Positions 37,335-49,800 of a DNA stretch of 64,000 nt are shown here, one piece after another. The DNA lies in assembly GCF_000003815.2 (NCBI RefSeq), contig NC_049987.1, positions 24,478,668 to 24,542,667 on the forward strand, written 5' to 3'. The DNA is from Branchiostoma floridae. Taxonomy: Eukaryota; Chordata; Leptocardii; Amphioxiformes; Branchiostomatidae. A program made the position numbers and the translations under genes. A model generated the notes under the pieces. That model ran no database searches, was not told where the DNA came from, and saw nothing but the letters and a program-made list of their open reading frames with translations. The first letter of the stretch is position 1. Every line of letters begins with the position of its first letter.

Positions 37335-39419
37335 TCATTCGATGAAGTTTTTGAAGAGCGGTTCTTTTTCTGCCTCTGTTCGTCTCCTTCTTCTCCAGCA
37401 GATGCAGCTGATAGTGGCGATCACCAGCACGGTAGCAGGTAGGGTCGAAGCTAAGATTACAATGATTAAAATATAACCAGTTTGTGCACAGTCCTCCGCT
37501 GTGAAGAATTTACCCGACTTGTCGACGTGAAACGGCTGGAGTTGAACTTGACGCACCAGCATGGTGACTTCCTTGGTGACCGTGACGTTGACGTCTGCGA
37601 GGCACTTGTAAGATTTCCTTACGTCGGTGGAGAAGACGTTCAACGTCATGTTCTCCACGCGACGCTGTTGGTTCGGGGCTATCGTCTGTGGGAAGAACAC
37701 CGGGAATTCCGTGTAGGACAGTTCCGCACTAGCTAGTCGGTACCTGCCGCTACGTCTGTCGATAGACTGGACAAAAGTAAATGTCACGCAGAACGTGGCG
37801 TTGTAGAACTCAAGGGTCAAGGAGGAAACGTTGTTTTGACACGCACCTGATACGGCGGCGGTGACTGGGACGTTAAAGACTCCCTGCCCAACTTCTGCAT
37901 CCTGTTTGACGTACTCGACAATAAACTGTACCCCCATGTTGGCAAGTAAACAAACCTGTCCTGTGGAGTTTTTGACAACGTAGTGGCCTTGTAAGGGTTT
38001 TGTGGGCTTGCTTGGAGTAGGAGGCGGTGTGGTTGTGTAAGGGGGAGTGCTGTGGGGAGGTGATGAGGGGAGGATCGTTGTTGCAGGGGCAAGGGTGTCA
38101 GTCGCGTCGGTTGTTTGCATTGTCGTGGTCACTCTCGTCGGTACCGTCGTGGTGGCGTTCAGAACGGGGTACATCGTGGTACGCAGGTCCTGTGGACACC
38201 TCGCCGCGTCGCTGAACCGGCCGCCCTCCACCCCGAACGGCTGCACCTGCATGTCGACGATTTCTAACGTCACGGTCTGTCCTACCGTGAAGTTCCGCTG
38301 GGAGTCGCACCTGTACGATTTCCCCAGCTCGGTGTCCAACAGAGACAAGTCGTTCTCCAACTGGATGTCCGACGTGTTCGGGTCTTGGGCGTTCGGGAAA
38401 AACCGCGCGCTACGTTGGTACCCGACCACGAGGCTGTTCAGAACGTACCTTTTCCCGTCAGAGTAAAAGGATAAGCTAAGGTTAAAGGTGTCGGTGAACA
38501 TCAAAGTCAAGGTCGCCTGGTCGTCCTCACATGACCCGCCCACACTGCTGTTCGCGGGAAGGACGTAGGTGGCGTTTCTGTTCTTCCCGCCATCCACGCG
38601 ATACGCCACACGAAACAAAACTCCCATGTTCGCCAACAAGCACACCTGTCCTTCAGAGTTATTCAGGGAAAAAGATCCAACGGGAAAAACTAGAGAGGGG
38701 GTGACTGGTTGGAAGGGGGTTGTGCTTGTTGCAGGGGGTTCCGTTGTTGGGACAAAATCTTGGGGACACTCCTGTGGAAGCGAGAACGTGCCTTGGGTGT
38801 CGACCTCGAACGGTTGGGCCTGGATGTTGTGAACAGTCAGATTGGCGCGCAGTGGGACATTCACATCTCTGGCTTGGCTTAGAGTCAACTCTTGTTCCCT
38901 CTTGCATAGGTATGACTTGGGTGTTAAAGCAGTAGATTGTGTCTTGATCGCCTGAATGCCTGAGACCACAGACAAGAATGTCATGTTCGGGTGTAAGGCG
39001 TCTGGAAATAGAGACGGAATCAGCTGGTAGTAGATGGAAACTTTGGAAAGCCAGAAATGCGTCATAACGGGTAAGTTCCTGGAAAAGGTCAAGTTCATGC
39101 CGAACTGTCCCATATATGTAGTGATGTCGTCAAAGCTGATGTTCATGACGGCCGTCTGCTCGTTGAGGAACCCGTGTGCACATGTTCCGCTGACGTAGCT
39201 GTTGTTGGGTAGAGGGTAGGCCACAGTGTCCGTAGTGTTGTCGGTCCTGAGGTACTCTACATGAAAGGTGGCCGAGATGTCCAACAGGAGGCATTTCTGT
39301 CCCCTTCCGTTTTCCACATAGAAATGGCCGACAGGAGGTAGTGGGTCACTTGTAGCCTCACAGCTTGCAGTACCAATAGATCCCGCTAGTAGAACGAGCC
39401 TCGCCAACAGCCCCAGCAT
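37335..39419 (-). CDS. lysosome-associated membrane glycoprotein-like, three LAMP domains, single-exon ORF, 694 aa
   Basis: The ATG is at 39419 (the frame is open to TTG 39458). Residues 1-20 are a signal peptide (LGLLARLVLLAGSIGTASC). Three luminal LAMP-type domains follow at about 28-225, 250-420 and 485-640. Each has the GQxCLLxxxxxF opening (GQKCLLL, GQVCLLA, GQVCLLA), a SYxC late cysteine, and the VQPFxV closing strand. Thr/Pro-rich linkers separate them (TTEPPATSTTPF; the second is longer). There are many N-glycosylation sequons. A membrane segment is at about 649-675, then the basic tail RRRRRTEAEKEPLFKNFIE. The tail lacks the GY-x-x-hydrophobic lysosomal signal of classical LAMPs but has an acidic, dileucine-like EKEPLF. 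LAMPs coat the lysosomal membrane; vertebrate LAMP1/2 have two domains and many introns. Confidence 0.9.
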   Translation of the reverse strand: MLGLLARLVLLAGSIGTASCEATSDPLPPVGHFYVENGRGQKCLLLDISATFHVEYLRTDNTTDTVAYPLPNNSYVSGTCAHGFLNEQTAVMNISFDDITTYMGQFGMNLTFSRNLPVMTHFWLSKVSIYYQLIPSLFPDALHPNMTFLSVVSGIQAIKTQSTALTPKSYLCKREQELTLSQARDVNVPLRANLTVHNIQAQPFEVDTQGTFSLPQECPQDFVPTTEPPATSTTPFQPVTPSLVFPVGSFSLNNSEGQVCLLANMGVLFRVAYRVDGGKNRNATYVLPANSSVGGSCEDDQATLTLMFTDTFNLSLSFYSDGKRYVLNSLVVGYQRSARFFPNAQDPNTSDIQLENDLSLLDTELGKSYRCDSQRNFTVGQTVTLEIVDMQVQPFGVEGGRFSDAARCPQDLRTTMYPVLNATTTVPTRVTTTMQTTDATDTLAPATTILPSSPPHSTPPYTTTPPPTPSKPTKPLQGHYVVKNSTGQVCLLANMGVQFIVEYVKQDAEVGQGVFNVPVTAAVSGACQNNVSSLTLEFYNATFCVTFTFVQSIDRRSGRYRLASAELSYTEFPVFFPQTIAPNQQRRVENMTLNVFSTDVRKSYKCLADVNVTVTKEVTMLVRQVQLQPFHVDKSGKFFTAEDCAQTGYILIIVILASTLPATVLVIATISCICWRRRRRTEAEKEPLFKNFIE

Positions 39420-41105
39420 CTCAACAAAACGTTGAAGAGCAGATTTGAATAAAATCAAGAGCTGAATTTCTAGCAGACTTGCCCACTATTCTGTGGCAAC
39501 TGGGTCTGCGAGCCCTCGTCACAATGTTGTGGCGGACCTAAGGACTTTGATCTGGCACGTGGGTAGCTTTGTGAGCTTTGTTGATTATACACAGTTGTTA
39601 ATGATTGTCCCAGTGTACACATCCGTAACCCAATAGCAGTCGGTGGTTTTGGGGCGCAGCAATAACCCAGTGTCATTTATGGGCACGGGACAGGATGTAA
39701 CTAGATATCAGGCAATCAGACACTCTGGAATGGTCATGTGGGCTCTCCAAGCAGAGGTTAGGCTCTGGCTGGTTTTGGGTACTTTAGCCGTTTTATCGGG
39801 CTTTTTATTTCGTGAGGTATTCTCTTTGCTGTACGTCTGTCTGTCGATAAAAGAAAACCTGTCAAAATGGAATGTCCGATTAAAAAGTCTAAAAAGACGT
39901 CAAAAACACATCGGAGTTCAACTCCTGCTCGGAGAGTAGTAGTACGATCTCACGCAATAAGCGTTTCGGTAATTGTTTTATGTGGGTGGAAGTTGTTTAC
40001 TTGTAAGAGGGGTGTGTTTGACAACAATGTTTACTTGTGATACAGGTATATTGTAAAACAAGGAGGTTCAATAAAGGAACACAGGTGTGAAAACATGTCT
40101 TTACTTCCAGGTTATTTATCAATGTTCTTGCAAATGCCACTTTGTCCAGAAAAAAAACCCTCATAAATAAAGGCTCAAACAACAAACTTTTCCAGATACC
40201 AGGTTCGAGTATGTCAAGAAAATGGTCTAAATGATATCTGTGAAATAGATATAATATATACAATTCAAACAGCATCGCCACTGTGGACTGAAAATTATGG
40301 TGAATGGAAAGACCTTGACATTATCATGGGTTAAAAATAACAACACAATACAGGAGGACTTTGCTCTACTCCAGACAATACAAGTAAACATTCTATCAAT
40401 CTATACTCCTCTCTTAAATGTTTCTATGGCAGGCCCTGGCTAGAAACATTCATGAAACATGTCCTAAAAACATATTATATATTATCAATCTTGAAGAGCA
40501 AATATATGAATAAAAAAACACTTGAAATACACTTTTACCTCTTTCTGATAGTAGAGGTACTAAGTTTAGAACACAAAAGTAGAGGAATACTCTAATCACA
40601 AGTTCTCTTTGATGAGTCCATTGAAATCATTCCAGCCTTAGGCATACAGTACATGTCAATATCAAAAGCAATTAAGGGTCTCCTGATTAGCAAAACTTCA
40701 AAACTTCACATCAAGCCAAATTGGCACTATGCAGTTTCCTGGCTACATGATAAAAACTGAAATGAAAGCGAGTCACTGATTGTATTCAACATCATAAAAA
40801 CATGAAAGATTATCAAAAGTTCAGAAGTCACCTAGCTAGTTGCTATATTAGCACTAGTAGTAGTAATAGTCTTTTTTTTTAATTCAAATAAAAGTCTTTA
40901 ATCAAAAGTTTTTGATTATACTGCTGCTGGGGTCCCTGACACAGGGGTAGGCAGCAGTTGGCTAGTCTTCACACCGCACTTCCAGGCAGCCCCACTAATT
41001 CTTCATATTCAAATTTACCAGTTTTCCGTTAGAAAACATTGGGTGATGTACATATGCTCGACAGTTTACCAAAACCTAAAAATACTCACATCACTAACAC
41101 ACACT
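39420..41105. other. LAMP upstream region, then non-coding DNA
   Basis: 39420-39700 should contain the LAMP promoter and 5' UTR. 39735-39800 has a CTCCAAGCAGAGGTTAGGCT motif similar to the start of the palindrome at 2786 and may be repeat-derived. The rest is AT-rich without recognised exons. Confidence 0.4.
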
Positions 41106-41647
41106 TAGGCCACAGCAAGTAAATTTTATGCATGACATCCACGCACGCATTAATTTTTGCCTGATTTCAGAATTAAAAAAAAGACTATTTTTTCCTTTGG
41201 AGATGGTCAACATGACGAGAAAGTACCAAAATGGGCAAATATGTTGTGTTGTAGGCTAATGGTTGTACTTGTAGAAGTGACACTAGCCAGGTAGTCATGG
41301 ATGTAGTTATAGAAGTGAAACTAAAAGTTTAGTTAGATAGTTGTAAAAGTGGCCCCAATATGGAAGCCATGAGTGTTGTTGCCATGTTGGTAAGTGATAC
41401 CAGTCTACCACACTAATGTCACCATTGCTACACTAGTTCACGTCTTGAATACAGAAATGAATGCCTGGCTTGTAGGCTGTGATACCATGTTTCGTCGCTT
41501 CGATTCTTTTTTTACATTTGGTGCGTACATTTAGAAAATTTAGCCATCTTGTTTTTTTTTAACCCATCGTTGTTTTTTTTGCCCTATCTCACTATTTTTG
41601 CCATCTGCAGACGATGTCATCCATAAAATTTAATTGCTGTGGCCTTA
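41106..41647. mobile_element. M1-family TIR element, 542 bp
   Basis: The TIR TAGGCCACAGCAAGTAAATT...ATGACATCC at 41106 pairs with the inverse at 41647 (TAAGGCCACAGCAATTAAAT). The interior has poly-T runs as in the M1 copy at 13863. Confidence 0.75.
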
Positions 41648-41710
41648 GTGTACGATCTGGTTTATCCTCTTTTTGTTCACCGCCTATTGAAAGTTAAACA
41701 TCAAGTTAGT

Positions 41711-42943
41711 GATCCTTCATATTCAATTTGACCAGTTTCCCATTAGAAAATAAGGGCTGGTGTACATGTGCATTCAGCAGTTTAACGAGAATCAACACAT
41801 TGATGCCAAAGAACAGAATCCCTGCCACCCATATGTACAAGAAGTGTTCTGTCCTTGGAACATCTTCATCAAGCTAGTTACTGATCCTTCATGTTCAACT
41901 TGACCAGTTTCCCATTGTAAAACAAGGGCTGATGCACGTGTGCATTCAGTAGTTTAACCAGAATCCACACATTGATGCCAAAGAACAGAATCCCTGCAGC
42001 CCATATGTACAGGATTACAGGAAGGTGTTCTGTCCCTGGAACTTCTACTACATCAATTCAGCTATTGACCCTTCTTATTCAACTTGACCAGTTTCCCATT
42101 GTAAAACATAGGCTGGTGTACGTGTGCATTCAGCAGCTTAACCAGAATCCACAGATTAATACCAAAGAATAAAACTCCTGCCACCTAGCTACTAGTAGTA
42201 CATGTACAGGAAGGTAAGTATTGTCACATCAAACCAGTTACTGACCCTTCATATTCAACTTCGCCAGTTTCCCATTAGAAAACATGGGCTGGTGCATATG
42301 TGCATTCAGCACTTCAACCAGAATCCACACATTGATACCAAAGAACAGAATCCCCGCAGCCCATATGGACAGGAAGGTGTTCTGACCTTGGAACATCTTC
42401 ATCACGTCAGTTATTGATCCTTCTTGACATTCAACTTGACCAGTTTTCCATTGTAAAACATGGGCTGGTGTACATGTGCATTCAGCAGCTTGATCAGAAT
42501 CCACACATTGATACCAAAGAACAGAATCCCTGCCACCCACATGTACAAGAAAGTGTTCAGTCCTTAGAACATCTTCATCAAGTCAGTTATTGATCCTTCA
42601 TATTCAACTTGACCAGTTTCCCATTAGAAAACATGGGCTGGTGTACATGTCCATTCAGCAGCTTAACCAGAATCCACAGATTGATACCAAAGAATAAAAC
42701 TCCTGCCAACCATATGTACAGGAAAGTGTTCTGTCCCTGGAACTTCTACTTCATCAAGTCAGTTATTGATCCTTCTTGACATTCAACTTGACCAGTTTCC
42801 CATTAGAGAACATGGGCTGGTGCATATGTGCATTCAGCACTTCAACCAGAATCCACACATTAATACCAAAGAATAAAATCCCTGCCACCCATATTTACAG
42901 GAAAGTGTTCTGTCCCTGGAACTTCTACTTCAACAAGTCAGTT
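41711..42943 (-). repeat. seven tandem extra copies of the PIGM terminal exon end, unit about 176 bp
   Basis: Unit starts are near 41711, 41883, 42066, 42242, 42415, 42592 and 42766; the eighth unit is the real exon end at 42944. On the minus strand most copies still encode the last membrane helix and tail: a (G)QNTFL[YS]IW[VA]AGILFFG core, then NVWIL and a QPMF[YS]NGKL motif, and a stop. Each is preceded by TTCCAG. They may be alternative 3' ends or remnants of unequal exchange. Confidence 0.9.
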
Positions 42944-42944
42944 A

Positions 42945-44742
42945 TTAATCCTTCTTGACATTCAACAATTTCAACTTGACCAGTTTTCCATTGTAAAACA
43001 TGGGCTGGTGTACGTGTGCATCTTGCAGTTTGACCAGAATCCACACATTAATGCCAAAGAACAGAACCCCTGCCACCCATATGTACAGGAAGGTGTTGTG
43101 CCCCTGGAACTCCAGGTAGTAGGCAGGCATCAGCCACAGGGCCTGTCCCAGGAACCACAGGGTTGCCATGGTAACGACATGGTGTGTCCGCAGCCTCAGG
43201 GTGGGCAGGACGACAGGAAGTAGGCTCAGGTACCACAGGAAGTACTGGGCATGATGGGAAATAAAGGCAACAACATGAGTCATTCTATATAGTATACACA
43301 ACATTCATATAGTCCTTCTGTAAGTAACATTTGTACTTGCGCATAGGTTAATTCATTTGTATTAGCTATATCTACTTGTTTGTTTGTAGATGATCTTAAG
43401 AAATTTGCTTTACTGTGTACATTTCATAGGATTCCTGTCATGCAGTTTGATGTAATTTTTGTAATGATGTATCTTATGATGATACAAATGTACATATGCC
43501 CTTTTATGTAATCACATGTATCTAAAACAGCCTTGCATTGTAAAAGTAGTTACACTTACAGTGGATTAGTTAAACTATACTGATTTTTGTGAGGCGTAGC
43601 TTTTATGAATGTTCAAGTCAAGAAAAGCTTGAAATATAGTCATGTGCTCTCTCTGCATAATGTGACAGAAGCAAAAGCAGTAGCTTCCTCTTTCCTTGAA
43701 AAAAACAGAGTTGGTCTGTAAAAAATCTGAGAAAGTCCAATTTTTTGTGCTGAAAATTAGTTAAACTTTGATCCAAGTTTCAAATCTTGCCCACCTGTGA
43801 TGTACAGACTTTGTTGAAGGTAACAAACAGGAACGTCTGCACGAAACAGCAGAACGGCAGGTCCCTGTACAACCAACACGACACCGCAACCAACAGGACA
43901 ACCTGCGGCAGGAACGTCACGATCCCCACCGCGAGGGACCACTCGCTCTCCGACGACAGGTACAACATGTAGAAGTACACGGAGAAGTTGTGTCTGATGT
44001 CTCTCCTAGTCAGGTGGTACAGATACGTCTCCTCAACAAACTCCTGTCCGTACATGACAAAACACAACCCTGTCAGCAGGGTGAACGTCACAACTGATGT
44101 GAGTACAAGCTGAACTCTAGACGGGTTCACTAAAGACCTGACAAAGTCTAGCATCGTTTTGGTGGCTTGCTTGTGTCCTGTGTAGTCCTCGCCTAAGAGA
44201 AGGAACAGTGGAAGAGCGTACGTCGCGGGATAGATCCTGAAGTGGACGGCAGCTGCATACAGGATGGCGGCAGTCTTTGTGCATTTCTTCATGATAAAAT
44301 ACAACGTTCCCAGGACTAACATGATGGTGAGAGCCTCCGCATTACCTCTACTGGATACTCCCATAGGCAGGGGGTTGAAGAGCCACACCGATGCACATGT
44401 CTTACTCGTGTTAGCATCCACTCCCCTTAGCAGGAGAATCTGGTGCATAAAGTACCCCGCTATCACGTCACTCAGAACAAAGAGCAGCTTGCCGAACACT
44501 GGAGTGAGGTAGATGTTGGGAGTCAACATTAATGCCAGTAGGGGGGTGTATCGGTAGGTGGCCCGGTTGTAAGGGGACTGTCCGTTAGTGATGTACTGTG
44601 CAGCGTCGGAGAAGACGTAGTAGTCCACGTCGGTGTACTTGACCAGCATGGTGCGGTCCTGCCATTCTCCGTACGCTATCAGTGCGAGACGCGCCCCCAA
44701 GGCGAGGAGACAGAGGCACTCGATGGTCAGGGTCTGAATCAT
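42945..44742 (-). CDS. PIGM: GPI mannosyltransferase 1 (PIG-M), 2 exons, 415 aa
   Basis: Exon 1 is 44742-43795 and exon 2 is 43244-42945, with a phase-0 junction (TSQ|YFLWYL). The ATG at 44742 is chosen over the open GTG at 44814 because the protein then begins with the first membrane helix directly before GEWQDR. PIG-M is the ER multi-pass enzyme that adds the first alpha-1,4 mannose to GlcN-PI in GPI-anchor synthesis, using dolichol-phosphate mannose. The family's DxD motif is D38-V39-D40 in KYTDVDYYVFSDAAQY, followed by NRATYRYTPLLALML. About ten hydrophobic segments are present and the length matches the usual 420 aa. It is divergent from AK9. The tail end of exon 2 has been amplified downstream. 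Confidence 0.93.
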
Positions 44743-45582
44743 GGTGACTGCTGCGATCACACGTACAGTGCAGATGAGTATGGCAAGTTCGTCACTTTTT
44801 ATTTGTGCTTTCACTTATCTGAAAGGTAATAGGTAACGCATATAACGTTACATGAAATGAAAAATACAGTTACTAGTACATGGTTAGCAGTAGTAGACAA
44901 GTAGCCTTGTGTGTACAAGGCTTGCCTGACGTATAAAACACACTTTTAGCGACCGTTCCACTGGTAAGGACCCTACAACGGTGTGGGAGCGATCTAACAG
45001 CGAGAGATTGTGTTGTCAAGCAGATTAAAACATATTGGAGCAATGTCGCAGTCACTAAAGCTAAATTAGGTTGCTTGATTTTTGTCAACACAACAGCACA
45101 CGAGTCATCATCATGGATTTCACTCACACATACCTGTAAAATACGTACCCAATTCGCCGCTTTTGTTGCAAAAATAGAATCCTGCGGATGCTATGTTTGT
45201 GTATTAAAACATTTCAGTCTGTATCATCCCATGTACCTTCCAAAATAAAGAGCTACTGCAAAGAAACGCGAGGAAAACACTACATTTTTGCAAATTTCCG
45301 CCATTTTGGATTTGGCGCTGGCGCGTTGCATTGTGGGAACTATCCTTTGGATCCTATAATTACTTGGCGATGGTAGGGGTGCAAGAAAAATAAAATATTT
45401 TTAATCCAGTCATTTTAAACACCATTTGCATATTAAAAAGAAATGACATCAACTATATAATGTTTTGTCTATATGCTGAAGTGTTATATGCGTTCTAATT
45501 TTACTATCATTTAATTCATCGAATCTCTTACCCCTTTTTCATATATGGTATGATCCACGGATTCTATGGCGACCAAACAAAT
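44743..45582. promoter_or_regulatory. shared promoter region of PIGM (left) and AK9 (right)
   Basis: 840 bp separate the two start codons. 45295-45335 has a CCGCCATTTTGG motif (YY1-like) and GCATTGTGGGAAC (contains GTGGGAA, an RBPJ-type core). A second ATGGCGG is at the AK9 start codon. There is no TATA box. Motif identities are by inspection only. Confidence 0.4.
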
Positions 45583-46760
45583 ATGGCGGACGTAGAACAG
45601 GTGAGACTTTGATTTGAATTTTTTGCTAATTATCTATCCCGTTTCGAAACTTTACAACAACTTATCGACGTTTTTGACAGAATAAAACGATGGTTCATCT
45701 CCCTTGTGAATATAGTTTCTGTACATGCCCGTACAGCGGAGTTATCTCGGTTGAAATCATTGCGTGATGTTGTGGTTTTAGGTTCAGAATCCGTTGAGTG
45801 AGTTAGACAGCATACAAAACATCAGGTCACTTGTTGATTCCAAGTCTTATCGTTTGTAGCATCCGATTCATTCAAAGTTTTACGTACCATATACATACTT
45901 GGGATTAAAAAGAAACAGCTAACAATGAATTCAAAAGTTACCAACTCTTGAGAGAAGACAATTTTGTCTTGTGGCTTTTGACAACAGGACTGACCATGAT
46001 AATCGTTGTATCAAATTGGTTCATTTATTCCCGCTACTACATACGAGTATATCACTGCTGTCAGATAGTGTCGATCCAACGTATACATAAAGTGTCTCTA
46101 CTACTTATGAATTACCTAGGATAGATAATGAAAGACTCATTTTATATGACACCAATTACAATGTCAGACTTAAATTTATATAAACAGCATACGGTTACCG
46201 TACTATTTTGCTGGTCAACTTTGTGAAAGTTTCAGAACATCTTTGTGTCTTTCCAGTTCTGCCTCAAGTCAATCGGGACAACTGGGAAAATGAATTGGGT
46301 TATGGTTTAATTTTAGGGTTAGAACTAAGGTTGGGTTTAGGTTAGTGTTAAAGTAAGTCTTTTTCTTGATGACAAGACATCTAGCTCTAGGGACCATCCA
46401 AGTCATGGTTTCGTGTTGTCTTACATTTGTTTGTGAACTTTGAATGATCCTGTAGGCATCTGTTGATGAGGGAGGGGGGAGCATTGGACCAGGGATCAGT
46501 GTCATGAGTCTGAGCGACCTGCCCGAGGAACTGAAACCTCTGGAGGGAGACCCTTACAGTGAAGATGAGGTATGGCATAAGTTTTGCTTCTTCCGAAAGT
46601 TTTGCTTCTGTTATCAGAAACAAATATTTACAAGTAAAGCTTCCTCACCTTTTTAAGACCAACTTACATAAAGTAAAACCAAATATCATCACAATCCATT
46701 CAGAGGCATTTCAGACTTTCTTAAGTTATGCTCACCACAAATATGCTGAAACGTAGACAG

Positions 46761-46816
<56 letters not shown>

Positions 46817-49800
46817 TGCATACACATACATGAACACACTCACACATAAGCACACAATACAATACTAAACCTGTAATTTTGTGGAAATAATTTCCATCGG
46901 GTTGCTTCTGAAATTATAACTGTTTATTTCATCACATACTAGTAATGTATGTATAGATCTTTTATCGATGCATGATATGCTGAAAGAGAACAGCATCATT
47001 TTCTGTTTTTTCTTCATTTCAGACGGAACTGAGAGCCCTGTTGTCCAAACCGACATGTTTCATCGTGATTGGGAAGCCGGGGTCCGGCAGAACTATGCTG
47101 GCACAGAAACTAGCCATGACATGGAAGGCACAGCTGGTCAATCGTAAGTACTTACTTCAATGTCTTCAAAACTTTTATTGAAGTTTTTAACTGTCATTCA
47201 ACACAAGAATTTTCTCACCTCAAATTTTCGGTCGCACATCCGTCGACCTTCGTAAGGAGTGGTGATTCAATTACTCTGAGCACGTGACCTAGGGACGCAT
47301 GACTCAAGTAAAGAATCATAAGCGGGGGCCAATATACAGCTGACAGAATGAGCTTTCATGCTTTTTTGTTTGTTCACCCTTTCCAAGTACATGCATTTTG
47401 TGTTCTTTCAGCTAAATTTTCTCTTGTTAAACATGACAAAATGTTTGTATTAGAAGCAAGGATATATTCAGCTTCATATCTAGACCATATTATAGCATTA
47501 TGATTACACCTTTATTTTGTCATCTGTTTTGATCATTTTCAGATCATATTTAAACCAAATCTAATCTAGTTAGTTCATATGAACTTAAGGGTTAACTACA
47601 TTAAAATCTCATATCCTGTGACTTCAAAAACATCAAAATGGTCCCCCTTTCTTTGTTCAAAAAACTAACTGCGCAATAACATTCAATTCTTCTTTCCCTT
47701 CAGCCACGGACATCATCAATCAGAACATAGAACTGCAGACAGAGATGGGGATAAAGGTGGGTCATGCATCAACTTCATTTTTCCTGATTAATTTTAATTT
47801 ATTATTACACTAATTATACAAGCAGTATATAAATAGTCAGTATCTGAAACAGGGTCCTGAACAGTGTGGTCAGAGATGTTGCTATGACAGGCCTCAAATA
47901 TCTTAAGACTCGTGTCCATTACTACCTTCTAAAGAAACAAGACCATTTGGCAGCTGAGAACACTTGTTTAGTCTCTGAACAGGGGAACTAGTCTAATAGC
48001 TCTTTCAACAGTAGTCATCTTCATATCTGTGGCTATTGTCCAGCACAGCAGATTACAAAAGAATAGGGTAGCACTGATAAAGATATATGGAGAAAATCAA
48101 TCTTTATTTCTTATTCCTATTTCAGTGCCAAGAAATCCTGCTGCGAGGAGAGGCCATCCCAGAGGAGATGGTGGCTAAGATGGTTCAGGATAAAATCAAC
48201 TCTTCTGAGGTCACACATCACGGTAAGGGGGCTGTTACTGCCTGATGTTCTGTGGACTGTTCCATTTTAAACTTTCTCAAAGTTTCTGCAGGGTACAGTG
48301 CAGAATCCTATTTCATCCCCCTGGCCCATTTCATCATAATGACTTCCTGTAGTAGTATCCGTATGACACTACTAGTAGTGTCCATTTACAGTACATCCAT
48401 CAAATTTTAAGTGATCTTGCCTCCAAACCAGGACTGTCTGTAGCTTTAATTATTTTTCCATCTCACTCATTGCTTGAGAGCCCATGCTGTTACTTTTCAT
48501 TGTTCAATCTGTCATTTTAAGCTTACAAAAATGCATTTTCTTCATTTTCTTCATTTTCTCAACAAGCAAATTTACATCATGCGATAGCCCTGCTCCTGCT
48601 CTTTTGACTTTTCTTACCACTAGATATCTTTTTTTAAACGGAACATGTGTTTTGCTCAGGCTATGTGCTGGACGGGTTCCCCTGTATGGATGAGAGCTAC
48701 ATGAACATCCCAGAGCAGCTCGAGCTGGTCAAGAACTGGAAACTAAAACCTGACTTCATCGTCAACCTCAAAGTAAGTGTAGTGTAGTTTACATTAGTTT
48801 GTTTCTTTGTTTGTTTGTTTGTATTTCATACCTGGTAAACTGCCTCTTGGTGTAACACACCAGGTTTGTACTGAACAACAATAAACAACAATAAACAACA
48901 ACAAGTTGCATATCCACTCACTCTGGAAAAGTTCCCTACTTATTTTAATAAGTGTAGTGGGTCCCATAATGTGCTCCAAATGCACAGAGAGTTAGATGGC
49001 TGAGGGCATCAAAAACAGTAGCGGAGTCAGCACTGTGTGGCTAAGCTTGTGGTCACGGGATCTAGAGGTCATGGGTTTGATTCCCGGCATTCCAGGCTAG
49101 ACATTGTGTCCATGGGAAAGGCACTTTACACGACTTTCCTCACTCCACCCAGGTGTAAAAATGGGTATCTGACTTAGGTTGGGGAGGTAAAAGGCAGTGG
49201 AAGGAGAGGGTTGGGCTTCATCTTCCGATACTGTGCCCTAGACACAGTGGATAACAGCCCACTGCATCTACCATCTCAGAAAGGCTACAGGACTAACTGT
49301 ACCTAACTATCTTTTACTGGTACTTTCCTTTTTTTTTTTCAATCTTTATCAATCAAACCAACATACCTTGAGGATACCTTGAGGATACTTCGTTGTAGTA
49401 AGGCTCCCGCCTGTTGGCACAACCTCTAGATCTTCATTCCTTGTATCTCTTATGCTCCCAGAACTTGTCCAGCATTGTTTTAAAAGCGTTCACACTGTTT
49501 GCTGTTACCACTTCCTCGGGCAAAGAATTCCACAATCGAACTGTCCTTGTGGAGAACGACTGGCGTCGCACATTAGATCTGGCTAGTGGCACTTTAATCT
49601 TGAAGCAGTGACCCCTTGTTTTGTCGAGGTTTCCTAGCTCAAAGAAGCTCTCGGGATCGATTCGCTCTTTTTTGGTCATGATCTTATAGAGCTGAATCAT
49701 ATCGCCCCTTTCTCTTCTGTACTTGAGAGTTGGTAGTTTTAACTTTCTGAGTCTGGAACTATACGGCATCCCTTTCAGCGAGGGAACCAGTCTTGTTGCC

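Noticed and set aside
38047-38466. 139-aa plus-strand ORF and others inside the LAMP gene
   Set aside because: Antisense shadows of a GC-rich coding region; no domain and no splice context.
45781-45824. Candidate AK9 exon between exons 1 and 2 (TTTTAG|GTTCAGAATCC...ATCAG|GTCACT)
   Set aside because: It is 44 nt long and would put exon 2 out of frame; the donor is poor.
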